Below are positions 27,739 through 38,409 of a DNA stretch of 64,000 nucleotides, one piece after another (position 1 is the stretch's first letter; every line of letters starts with the position of its first letter). The stretch covers positions 1-64,000 of the forward strand of contig RCNN01000157.1 of NCBI GenBank assembly GCA_003667245.1, read 5' to 3'. The DNA comes from Heterostelium multicystogenum. Lineage: Eukaryota; Evosea; Eumycetozoa; Acytosteliales; Acytosteliaceae. The position numbers and the translations under genes are program-made. The notes beneath the pieces are model-generated. The model did no database searches, was not told the origin of the DNA, and saw nothing but the letters and a program-made list of their open reading frames with translations.

Positions 27739-28477
27739 CTTACTGAATCACAATAATTCGACAAGTTCCTCTCCTTTTTTCACAATTAATATTAATTGGA
27801 AAATTCAACCAAACGACGACAACAAGTAATTATAATATAATGAATATTTAAAATTAGAGTGGAATATTATAAAAATATTTTTTACCAAATGTATATTTGG
27901 TAAAATTTAGCCAAACAAAACAACAAAAAACAACCAAAACAAACTTGTGTATACTAAAATTAAATAATCAATTGATCATAGTCCACTTTTAGCTTAGGAG
28001 AAGAATGTAAATTAAATATTTAGTACACAAAAATGGAGATGGAATAATATTGATTTTAATTGGGTCAAAAAAGATTTAATTTAGACAATTAAAAAATCAA
28101 TATCACCACCCAATAAATACAGTACAACAGTGGAGTGGAGGGAAATTTAATAATTATTGAAATCACTATTGCTGCTGGAAGTGGAAGAACAACAACAACG
28201 GACAAAACACTTCTCTCCTTCTTGGTTGAAAGTTATTTGATAAGATAAAATAAAGTAAAAATCAACCTGATGGTTTTTTAGTTTATTTTGTATTATTTGA
28301 TTTTCTTTGCCAAATATAATATATATACTGATGGATGGGTAGGAAAGGAGTTGATCGGAGATGAAGCTGTTGTTGATTGATGGAATTGGTAATTTACAAT
28401 TATTTAAGAAAAAATATATAAATTAAAAAAAGTTGTTTATATATTTAAATTTTATTATTTTTATTTAATTTATTCAT

Positions 28478-28577
28478 TTATTTATTTATTATTATTATTA
28501 TTATTAAATCAAATTATTTATTTATTATATTATTATTATTATTATTACTATTATTATTATTATTATTATTATTAAAG
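28478..28577. repeat. ATT/TATT microsatellite
   Basis: Nearly uninterrupted TTA/ATT triplets and TTTA units over about 100 bases, typical of dictyostelid non-coding DNA. Confidence 0.85.
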
Positions 28578-30212
28578 GTATTTTGAAAGCAATTATTAAT
28601 TCTAAAATTACAAATTTGTTGTTGAGTGTTTAGGGTTGTTGCTATATTTTTGATTAAAAATGATGTGGTGATGTTGATGTTTCATTAGTAACCAAGGGGA
28701 TATCTTATCGAATGGGAGAAAAGAAAGTTCATATGTGTTCAATTCTCTTTCCTCGGCGATGTGTGGGTGGTGGTATTCTGCAGTGGCTCGTCACCTGTGG
28801 AGTGAGAGGTAGAAGTCCACAAAATGGAATGTAAAAATTAACACAAGGAAGCGACATTGAATTCCCAACATGATCAAAGAAGAAAGTGGTTGGTTGCCAC
28901 ATTCACCAATTTCATTTATGATTTGAATATATTAATAAATTATTTACATATATATGTAAATATAAATGTAATCTAAAACACCTTTTTTATATTATGTATA
29001 TATTTATCTATATATGTGTGTTTGTGTGTGAGTGGTTGTGTGATTGTATTGTGTGTGAATAAAGCAACACTAGATATGAAAATACTCGAATCTTTAACTT
29101 ATAATCACATGGTTATTGTAAGGTTGTGCTACTGTGTTTAATTTGGATTTTGATGTAAATAGAATGAGTAAGGGTGAATGATGAAAATGTGATATCAGTT
29201 CCAGCACGATGATATAGCCAATTGTTTCTTTGTATTGAGGGTATATTTATCATAAGAATGAACAACAACCACAACAACAACATACGACAACACAATTCGC
29301 CAAAGATATGAGATGTGTTGTTGTGGAGTGAAGTATGAGATGTAGAATCACCCTACTTTTCTATAAAAAAAAACAACAACAAGAGTGGAGAGACTCTGGT
29401 TGAAGTTTACAAGTAATTATATTTGAATCAAAATCACCCTGTAAAGATTAGAAATTATTCTTTATTGCATTGTTGTTGTTGAAAATCCAAAAAGGAAACA
29501 CAACTACAACAACAACTACTACAATTTTCAATAATACTTTGTTTTAAAACAAAATAAAATTAGATATATCTATTTATATATAGTCTCTCAGAACTCGCAC
29601 ATGACTCCACCTGCATCCATATTCTATCCTTGGCAACAGGTCTAACAATCCATCAGTTGTTGTGTGTGGGCTGAAACTCACTTAACCCAATTTATACACC
29701 ATCAGCAGCAGCTCTACCACCACCACCACCACCCTCTTAGCACAACCGTGAGTGATTGGCATCATATACAATTCTCCAGTATTGTATTCTTTCCTTGTTT
29801 TTCATAGGTTTATGTAAAAGAGGATACACATTTGCATCAGTGTTTCCAGCCATTTTCGTGACCATCTTTGGGTGAAAGGGCAAAAGCATTGTCAGTATAC
29901 ATTTCTAATTAATACTTATAGATAATATATTATTATTTATACAAATATAATCTGAACATTGGTGTTGTTGATTTAATAAATATTATGGCGTGTGAGTTGT
30001 GCGATGTGTGGAAAGTGAGCGAGTGGGAGCACCTCCATCAGAAAATAGCGCGAGGGGTGTGCAATTTTAAATTATCATTATTATTATTTATAAATGTGTT
30101 ACCATTTTTAATCTATTCCCGGAATTGAAAACATATAACCGTGTTATTGTCATTCCCATTCGATTGATTTAAATATTTAAATTAAATGATTAAATGGTGC
30201 TTCTTAAATTGT

Positions 30213-30241
30213 AATATATATATATATAGAGAGAGAGAGAG
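30213..30241. repeat. TA then GA dinucleotide run
   Basis: Alternating TA followed directly by alternating GA, about 29 bases in all. Confidence 0.8.
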
Positions 30242-30731
30242 GTGTTTGTTGTAATATGCGCTTTTGTGCCAACATTTAAAGAATGCAACCACACCATACT
30301 CCAAATTAATGCTTAGAGAGTGTGATTATAATCGGAATTGATCACCAAACACCACTACTCTAACGTCAATAGATATATATGGTGTGGTTACTTCTTTGCA
30401 TCCATTATAAGAATAAAACAATCTGTACTCATCCCAATTTGGCATCATAATTGATTCCTTTTACAAGAGAACTTGAAGCAAAAGGGGTCATCGATATCGG
30501 TGAACCGTCTCTATTGTATGAATTTATAATGGTGCATCGATGATTGATTCGCTGAAAGTATGAAAAGTATGTGTGTAGATTGATGTAATGGATTGGGTGC
30601 TGGTTTATCATTTAAAGGTCATCTAAAGATATAACCAATTTTGATTTATAGGAATGGAACTTGCCACAAACTCAATACTTGTGTTTCGCTACAATCCAAT
30701 GCAACCATGCAGATCAGCATGATCATTTTGA

Positions 30732-32176
30732 TTATGTTAAAAACTTACTTTCCATCATTGGTTCAAGTGTACCCCTAAAGAAATTTCCCTGGTCACCCCA
30801 CCGTAAACCATAGCTTTGGCTGCATCTAACTTCTAAAATTATAATATTGTGCTTCATTGAATTGGAATGATTAATTAATTGGTTTGATGCATTAATAATT
30901 AATTGGTTGGTTAATTGTTTGATTATTTGCTGGCTTGTGAGATTGTAAAGAGATGCTCAATATTCTCTTGACCAATATGTTTGGAGAATTGTGAAATGCA
31001 AAGGAATGTGATACTTACAGGCAGTGCGTGCATATTGATCCAGGTGGAATCACGGAGTATTTTCAAAATGGTTCTTTCTGACCTTTGATTCTTGTCTGCC
31101 TCTTTACCGGTTCCTGAGCCCCAGAATGAATTCTCAGACCTGTTGGCATGCTTGCAAAAGGCTCTTGCTGAAACAGATAGCAATGAAGCAGATCCAGGTG
31201 TATGAGGTAGATTGGCGCTATTTATCAATCGAATGGGTCCACATGGAATTGCACTAGTAGAAACCAACTGTCTTTCTCATTCCAAGCAGATTGAGTACTC
31301 TATCCAAATTCAAATGACTAGTAATCAACTCGATAACTTTGTCTATCAATTTCTTATTGCAAACGATAAACGGTTCGACCAGCGCTTCTTCTCTAGACTT
31401 TTCACCATCAACAACAGCAACAATTGTGTCTGTTGTATCATCGACGCATTTCTCCTCCTTGTCTTCATCAGTTGCAGAGGCAGTATTTGCTTCTTCATCT
31501 TTTGATTGATTTGAGCTCACTTGATCATTGACAGATACAGCTATAGTAGGTTTGATAGTATTACTGTCACTGCTATTGCTTTCTTGATTGTCTTTGACAG
31601 CCACCAGCAAAGAGTCGTACTGGCTAAATAAGGTGTTGATGTTGTCAATGAATTTTGATTCCCATTCTTTTTGTGCTTTAACAAAGTCTACAACCTCGTT
31701 CAATCCATAGATAGGCTCCATTGCATTTGGATATCTACCAAGAGTATACCACGAAAGTAACATCATTGAGATCTGCAATCATTATAATCCACATGCATGT
31801 TAGTACTAAACCAATTACCGCTCTTTCATTGAGTATCGCTTCATACATGTTTATAAAATGGCTTAATTGGATAGAAGTTCTTTCCACTCTTTAAAAGTTC
31901 GAATCTCTCAATGACTGATTGCTTGTCATAGTTGAATTGGCTTACAATCTTAATTAATAATCCAATGTTAGTTTAGTTACATGAAATCTCCCAAACTACA
32001 AAGTCCAACAATCAATCAATCAATCATACATTGCCATCAATGAATTTGGGAGAAACATCGTCATCTAATAAACTATCTCTTTGTTCATCTGTCAACCACT
32101 CAAACGACAACTTATTCTTGAGTATATGTTTTATAATCTGCTCCAACTGTAATAACTTATTATAGTCCAATTCCAT
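30732..32176 (-). CDS. Conserved protein of unknown function (YGLRW...GTLEPMM C-terminus)
   Basis: Exons inferred: 32176-32030 (MELDYNKLLQLEQIIKHILK), 31948-31819 (IVSQFNYDKQSVIERFELLK, NMYEAILNERA), 31772 to about 31015 and 30832-30732. A Ser/Asp/Glu-rich insert interrupts the central part. The C-terminal half (AIPCGPIRLINSANLPHTPG, ARAFCKHANRSENSFWGSG, ILRDSTWINMHALP, then CSQSYGLRWGDQGNFFRGTL-EPMM) resembles, from memory, an uncharacterised eukaryotic family with the same WxNMH...YGxRW...F-x-G-x-LEP order best known from plants. Function unknown. Two one-base excesses (T4 near 31852, GG near 31272) are needed. The last intron is ambiguous in phase, and reading through it gives an alternative end (30923) with a plausible 30-residue tail. 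Confidence 0.6.
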
Positions 32177-32567
32177 TCTATCTATTTATCTTTTCTTTAT
32201 CTTTGTATATTATACAATCATATTATTATTATTACTATATTTATATTCGATTCGAATCGGTCAAATAAAAATGTTATCAAAGACCAAATCAAACTGTTTC
32301 GTTTATTAATAGATAACTTATAAAAATGGAAATTATTGTGAAGGACACGCTGTGTGGGGGTGTTTGATAAAAAGGTGAGAACAGTGACTGTTGCCAATGA
32401 ATGATAGATGTCATGTAGATCAATTGAACGCCCTATCGATCATCGATAAGATAAGTGGATGTGGGCTTGGGTGACTAACTTCTTGAGAATTAAGTTGCTC
32501 TTTCCTTTCATGTGATCTTTATAAAAATTTACAAATTTATTAGAAATAAAAATATAGTAGTAATGGT
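32177..32567. other. Intergenic spacer
   Basis: About 390 bases between two minus-strand genes; AT-rich around 32215-32285, then a more mixed patch (GGACACGCTGTGTGGGGGTG near 32342-32361). No gene seen. Confidence 0.4.
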
Positions 32568-33083
32568 TTAACTGTCGTGCTCTTGATTTTGTTGTTGCTG
32601 TGCAGCTGGCTCTACATATACCAATGGGAATAAACTACTTTCTGTTTCTGTCAGTGGCAATGCTGTTTGATAACTTTGTATTCCTATATATGTAGAACAT
32701 TCTGTTAGTTTAAATGCGTCTGTGTACAATTGTGAGTCACGACCCTTGCCCAGGGCGAGTAGATGCATACCGAATGCTTGACCGAAATTTCTTGGTTCAC
32801 CAATCAATCTTAATTCGCCATTTGTCAGGTGGATATTCATTTCGAGACAATCACCTTCTGATACACCATTCAAGTGATCTTGCTTTCCGACCTTAACCAC
32901 GTACTTGACTGGAGCCTCTGTAGTAGTGAGAAACTCCAATGCGCCATTACTGATCTTTGAAATCTTCTCTACCAAAAGTGCATATTCGAATGGGATTTGT
33001 TCACCTCCTTTCCAGGCGTTATAATAGTTGGTGAAAGTATCACTTGAAATTCTTGGGAAATATAATGTCTTGCTGTCTGTCAT
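32568..33083 (-). CDS. Hypothetical 171-aa protein
   Basis: Single-exon, unbroken frame with good coding composition, starting MTDSKTLYFPRISSDTFTNY. The body is mixed alpha/beta (YALLVEKISKISNGALEFL, APVKYVVKVGKQDHLNGVSE, GDCLEMNIHLTNGELRLIGE) and ends with a Gln-rich disordered tail. No signal peptide or membrane span. I do not recognise the family. The next gene upstream on the same strand ends at 33310, so 226 bases serve as its promoter and the other gene's 3' region. Confidence 0.7.
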   Translation of the reverse strand: MTDSKTLYFPRISSDTFTNYYNAWKGGEQIPFEYALLVEKISKISNGALEFLTTTEAPVKYVVKVGKQDHLNGVSEGDCLEMNIHLTNGELRLIGEPRNFGQAFGMHLLALGKGRDSQLYTDAFKLTECSTYIGIQSYQTALPLTETESSLFPLVYVEPAAQQQQNQEHDS

Positions 33084-33309
33084 TGTCTTGTGTGTGTGTC
33101 TATATGTATAATATATTATATATAAAGGATGTAATGTAAGTGTGAAATATGAAGTTTGTCAGTTTTCGCTTCTGGCCAATTCCACCTTCAAATATTCATT
33201 TCATTTCAAATATTTTTGAATTTGGCGCCATTTCTAAGAATTATTAAAAACAAAAAAAAAAAAAAACGAATTTAATAATAATTGATTAATATATATGAAG
33301 GGGAGGTGG

Positions 33310-36142
33310 TTATTTATTAGTATTATACTTTTGAATGGCATCTGTTATCTTTGGTAATAATGAATCTGTGTTGAGTTGATCAAATCCACATATTGATTTG
33401 ATGTTCTCTGTTGCATCTTCTTTCGTAATGATGATGTTCTCAAGGGCAACTAATTGTGATCGGATCGACTCATTGGAGAATTTCAACAATGAATGATTGG
33501 TTTGAACAATGTTTGGTATAATTATCTTTTAAAAGATTAATATAATTAAAGTTAATATCAAAGTAATATAAATAATGTTTGTTGCTTATAATAAACTAAA
33601 TGCTTACATTATGTAATGCACATCTGTAAATATCATTGGCAATTCTAATGGAAACTGCTCTGAAATAAATAGTTGTCCATTCATCTACATAAAGTTGACT
33701 TGTTAGTCCAATCTTGTATCGGCGATATTCGAATAGATGCTACCTACTTGATAATGGGATCAATTTCTTTTGATCTTTGTTGTTTGGTAATATGTCTTTG
33801 AGGACGACACGGAACTCCTCGTAGGTGATGGATGGTGTTTGTTCTTTGTAGATTTGATGCATGAATATGCTGGTATCGACGTTGTTTGAGATTTGCTGGG
33901 CGTGCTCGTTGATGAAGTGGCGCTCCAAATGCGACGCACAGTGCGGTGCCACTCCCATCACAAAGAAACGAGAGATATTCTGGGCGATGATGCGGGGCAC
34001 CTGCTTGTACCACTTGCTCTTTATCAGTCGACTTATAACCTTACGATAGTTCGCATTCCAACGCTCAAACTCTATTTGTCGATCCTTCTCGCTGTGTCCT
34101 TTCTTGGGCTGTCCAGCCGAGTCCTGTGTTGACTCGGGCCAAATTTGATAACTCGCCTTCAGGCTGCTGGTCTGGTGATGCAGATGGTCGAACAAATGCT
34201 CTTCGCTCGTGATTCCAGGCGACCTGATGAGCTGGAGCCACTCCTGTCCATAGTGCGAGTAATCGATTGGTTGCACTGTATTCGAGATCTTGATTGGAAC
34301 TGGATGCGACAGGAAGCTGGACAACTCGTCGAATTGCTTAAGATAGTCTGCCTCATTGTATTTTCGCAAATGTGTTTCCTTTCCTTCTTTGTCCTTGGCA
34401 CCGCCTCCTTCTTTGTCTCCTTTGTCCTTGCCCAGTTTGAACTGCTCGGACATGGCCTCCTCCAACGCCTTGAATATCTCATTCTCCAGGTTCTTTTTGA
34501 TGTAGACATTCATTGCAATTGACTCTGTCGAATTGGGGTGTGTCATTGATCTAAAGAACGAGGACTGTGTATAGATGAACTTTGTATTCACATTCTCGTT
34601 CGGAATCAAAGTCAGCATATTCAGCGTCCTCTTCTGGAGCTGTCTCATGCTGCTTTGAACTAAATTTAATATATAATCTCTATTCTTTTTAATAAATATC
34701 TAGATGGTCAAATCAAAGCAAAGTGTTGGTTAATTAGAAGTGATGGCACATCTATAGGCTGACTCCCTCTTTACCTTGAATATCTTATTCCACATATCTC
34801 TTGGACCAGATGTAACTGTACAGTTGTAGAGTGTTTGAATCTCTTTTTTGACTTGCTGATTAAGGGTGTTGAGGTCGATCGGCAGTCCAATCTCTGAATC
34901 TTTCTTGGCACGGAACCCGACCCATCCGTTGCTCAAAGGAATTTTCTGATTCGACAAAAGCTCGGTGGTGCTGCTGGGGGACAAGAAGAACTTGTCCAAC
35001 TTTGTTACTACGCCAAGCGTCGACACGCCGTGTGGATCGAGGTTGTTGACCACCTGCGTTTCATAGTCGAATGGTGGTCCAACAGGCTCCATGCAAAGAG
35101 CGAAAATCTGATGGTCATAAGGAACCTGTATTGTCATGGTGCTCTTGATACTGTTCTTGATGGGCGAGACTGTGTCCTTGTAGTCGGTGGCAGTTCTGAA
35201 TGCGCTAAAGTCAATGAGACGAATGTTGTGCTGATTTGGACCAGCAACAATAATCTCCAGAGGCGAATCAATGATCTGCTCCATCGGTGTCCATCCCGCC
35301 AGCTTCTCCTCTATCTTCTTGCGGAATATCTCAATGTCGTAGATACGCCCTGAGTTGCCCCAGCCACCGTCAACAAACTCAAAATACGACTCGCCACGGG
35401 TGCGCACGCACTGAATCGAAATGGTGCGCCATCGCGGCTTGCGGCCCAGCAGCTCAAAGCCAATCAGCCCATCAATAATCAAGCCCTTCTCGGAGCCCTC
35501 CATTCCAACAAAAGCAACCGTGCCAAGATTTGGATACTCGTTGAAATTCAATATCTTGTAGAGATACTCAATGACATCGATCGATCGATTCTCCTCGATA
35601 TCTGGCTGCTGCATCAGCTGCTGGGCATGTTTATCCTGTTGCTGCTGCAAGATCTGCTGTTGTAGTTGCTGTGAGTCTTGTTTGAGCTGTAGCTGTTGCT
35701 GCTGTAGTGCCTCTTGTTTAGCAGGTTGCTTGCGAATTCTTTGTAAGAACTTTTCGTGCAATTCATTCTTGGAAAGCTGGCTATCATGCAAGCCCATCTG
35801 CTCCTTAATGCTCTTTTGGATGTTGAAGTGCTGCTTATTCGATGCGACACTCAAGTAGTTATCACCTTTTCGCTTTGTCTTCCTGAGAGTATTCTTATAC
35901 TCTTGATAGTCCATATGCTCTTTTAAAACATCATCCAATTCCTTTTCACTTGAACTTTCATCGGTTGCCTTCATACTATTCTTACTTCCACTACTATAAT
36001 ATTGATATTGATATTGTTGTTGATGTTTTAGTTGTTGTTGGCGTTGCTTATATTGCTGAAACAACTGTAGTTGCTGCTGTAGCAACAAACTACATTGTAT
36101 ACCACTATTACAACAACTACTAGAGTTATATCTAGTCAACAT
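33310..36142 (-). CDS. Dynamin-like protein (ARC5/Dlp type) with degenerate GTPase motifs
   Basis: Four exons, 36142-34750, 34659-33748, 33684-33608 and 33525-33310, join in frame to 865 residues. The first donor is weak (GTGCCA), but the join gives SAYRFQSSMRQLQK without a break. The N-terminus is Ser/Gln-rich with few acidic residues, possibly a mitochondrial presequence. The dynamin G domain starts TVAFVGMEGSEKGLIIDGLI (about residue 205); the usual GxxSSGKS P-loop is lost. The G3 site reads LIDFSAF instead of DLPG; G4 (TKLDKF, about 381) is kept. Stalk-like helices follow (RLIKSKWYKQVPRIIAQNIS) and a GED-like C-terminus (RAVSIRIANDIYRCALHN, IRSQLVALENIIITKEDATE). The layout resembles the Dictyostelium cytokinesis dynamins DlpA-C and plant ARC5. 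GTP binding is doubtful, so it may be a pseudo-GTPase partner. Confidence 0.72.
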
Positions 36143-36457
36143 CTGTTATCTTAATATATCTGCTCACTCAATATATAAAGTAACTATCCACCATAAATCT
36201 TAATCAACTAATTAATTTGGCACTGATTGATTGATTGATTGATTGATTGATGATTGGTTGGGTTTGCAGTGGGTTGAATATCTAAGATGATTTTTAATTT
36301 CAGAATTAAACGTAATTGCAGTTTGGCTAACAAATGTGGTATAATGTTTTACAGTAGATTAATAAAGTAAAGAAAAATACGATTGTATTTCGACAAAATC
36401 TAAGTTTGGATTGCTTTTTGAATATCTATATTAAATTTTATTTAATTAACTTTGTTA
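36143..36457. other. Intergenic spacer with GATT repeat
   Basis: About 315 bases upstream of the dynamin-like gene, AT-rich. It contains a GATT tetranucleotide run at 36224-36252. No gene. Confidence 0.45.
36224..36252. repeat. GATT tetranucleotide run
   Basis: About seven tandem GATT/TTGA units. Confidence 0.85.
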
Positions 36458-37215
36458 TTACTGAAATGGTGTATTGTTTGTTGGTACCTCATATGAAAAG
36501 TCGAGCTGCTGAGATACACTGAACTGTGAGATTCCATTGACATCAAGAGTGATGTGATTTCTTGTTGTATCTGTTGGGGCGGTCTGTTCTTGGGCTGAAC
36601 TTTTTGCAATCCGTTGCAAAGCAGTGCTCAGAAAGACGAAGAAACAGTGCACTTGCAAAAAGTTCAGCCCAAGAACACTACTTTTTTCAAGTGCACTATT
36701 CCTTTGTCTTTCTGCGCAATGCTTTGCAACGTCCTCGCCCAGTCTTTGGAACTTGTGTCTTCGGCTTCTGAGGTGATATCCTCTTTGGTGGTCCAAACAT
36801 CCTGGCAATGTCATCACCATGGAGAGTTATTGTTGTAATACATACGTCCTTGTGCTTGAAGCTAAAGAATAAAAGAAGAGGAAAGAAAAGAAGGTAAGAA
36901 GAATAAGAATTGTTAGTATTTGTGACATTGATGATGAAACTTACTAACTGGGGATGGATTAGATGAAATGATAATATCAAATTGAGAATTGTTAGGAAGT
37001 GCTGAAGAGATTTCAACAACATCTCCATCAGAATCTCTAAGTGAGATCTGCTCATTGGAGATCAAAGTGAATTGTTGTAATATTAATTGTTTGATCTCCT
37101 TCCCAGTGGTTCTAGTTTGGTAAGAGATCTTCTTGTAATTCGTATCTTCAGGGAATTTAACCATAATGTGCTTTTTTATTGCTGTAGAGGTTGTTGTCGT
37201 TGTTGATTTATCCAT
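36458..37215 (-). CDS. Small protein, possible ubiquitin-like N-terminus, disrupted by inverted repeats
   Basis: The start is taken at ATG 37215 (MDKSTTTTTSTAIKKHIMVK). An intron-like TTATCTACAG just upstream suggests a 5' UTR intron. Exon 1 (to about 36945) gives KISYQTRTTGKEIKQLILQQ and DSDGDVVEISSALPNNSQFD, a spacing like a beta-grasp ubiquitin-like or RBD fold, not firmly identified. Exon 2 (from about 36859) has coding-like pieces in different frames (DVWTTKEDITSEAEDTSSKD, TLQSIAQKDKGIVHLKK) and ends RNHITLDVNGISQFSVSQQL. In between sits the nested inverted repeat at 36585-36730, which breaks the frame. The gene may be inactivated by this insertion or may be misassembled there. Confidence 0.45.
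36585..36730. repeat. Nested inverted repeats (25-bp perfect arms plus 42-bp imperfect arms)
   Basis: Block L (36585-36609, beginning TGTTCTTGGGCTGAAC) recurs perfectly as its reverse complement at 36653-36677. Block A (36613-36654, beginning GTTGCAAAGCAGTGCTCAG) recurs as its reverse complement at 36689-36730 with 37 of 42 bases matching. Order on the plus strand is L, A, L', A'. No target-site duplication or transposase is visible. Confidence 0.85.
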
Positions 37216-37376
37216 TGTTGAACTAACTGTAGATAATAATTTGAAAATAGAAATAAAAACAAAATAAACAAATAATAACAACAACGATGACAATGATATA
37301 AAAATACAAATAAAATGAAAGTACTTGAGGAGGAAATATAAATGTTAACAAGATTATTAATTTACAAATCATTTAT

Positions 37377-37663
37377 TTACCAATGGTGAAAATTTAAAGT
37401 AAACAAATGTACTTCTCGACCAAGATTTGTTCTCAACTTGTAATACTTAGGAGTTCTAAAAGCAATGATTGATCGATCTTGACTGAACTATAAGGGAAAT
37501 GTCTTGGCTGCATTGGTCCAAATGATAGGGAACTTAAAAAAAAAAAAAAGTATTTCCAGATATAGAAATTTGAATCATACATTTTCCTATTATTTGAAAT
37601 ACAGTAATTCATTTCGGGACTACATCCTATAAATTCGACTTGTTGAGTTGAATCTGTTTTCAT
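37377..37663 (-). pseudogene. Possible gene remnant or small hypothetical gene
   Basis: The minus strand reads MKTDSTQQVEFIGCSPEMNY and CISNNRKMYDSNFYIWK, then a T14 run ending AAG that could be an intron 3' end, then SLSFGPMQPRHFPYSSVKID. In a second frame RTPKYYKLRTNLGREVHLFT follows before TAA. The wording is protein-like but no complete frame exists and no family is recognised. It may be a decayed gene, a short gene with frame errors, or chance. Confidence 0.3.
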
Positions 37664-38409
37664 AAAAATCAGAATGCTGAAGTTTAAGTCCTTAGAATTG
37701 TATCATCCAAGTCCATCCATAGTAGCCATAAAAGAACTAGCAGGTAGATTAAATTTGTGCTATTCCAAAACAAGTATACACACATATTTTTATCCCACTT
37801 TTGAAAATAGATTGGTATTATTAATTTTTACAATATTTTCTTTCAAGTAAGTAAGATCATTATCACTCCTTGATTACTACATTTCTTAGGAAAATATTTA
37901 TAAATACTTCATTTACGACTAAAGAGATTTCAAATTTTTGAATAACTATAGAAGTGTGATCTTCAACAATAAGAGACTTATAATGAACCCAACCAAGTCT
38001 TCACATTGATTTTTATCAAATTAAAATCCAGATCGACCACGACTTGTCTGAAATCAAGATATATCTTTGAAAATCTGATTTTGAATGATTTTGACCTATT
38101 TTATTGACCAATTCATTCATCCAATATTTTATTTATTGTTTAACAAATGTGGTTTAGGCTTGGAACTTCGTCTTTGTCATTAATGTGGGTGGTTTCAAAT
38201 AATAATAAAATTTCGTTTTTCACAAAAGACGAGAAATAGCATATCATATGATATGCTGCTGATATAAATAAAAATACAATACCTGCGCTTCTAAATCAAA
38301 TTAAAAATTTAATTAATCATTGTAATATTATAAAATAGATATATATAGATATAGATTAGAAATAGTGATATAGATAATACACATAGATTTAGATAGAGAA
38401 CTACAAATC
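37664..38409. other. Intergenic, ZNF277 upstream region
   Basis: AT-rich, about 750 bases, with a palindromic CATATCATATGATATG at about 38240-38255 and ATATAGATATAG repeats directly upstream of the start codon. No gene seen. Confidence 0.4.

Larger units (their letters stand above)
27739..30731. other. Long intergenic region (about 3 kb)
   Basis: Between two minus-strand genes; upstream DNA of the low-complexity orphan. Mostly AT-rich with an ATT microsatellite, but with two patches of distinctly higher complexity and GC, about 28680-28880 and 29580-29760. A 61-codon minus frame at 30429-30611 ends SSSLVKGINYDAKLG and could be a small 3' exon, not supported well enough to call. Confidence 0.45.

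Noticed and set aside
30429..30611. 61-codon minus-strand frame ending VKGINYDAKLG
   Set aside because: Its end looks protein-like, but no exon context or neighbour frame supports a gene.
33684..33760. Apparent in-frame TAG in the dynamin-like gene after LIPLSSR
   Set aside because: A canonical intron (GTAGGT...GTAG, 63 bases) removes it and keeps phase, giving LIPLSNEWTTIYFRAV.
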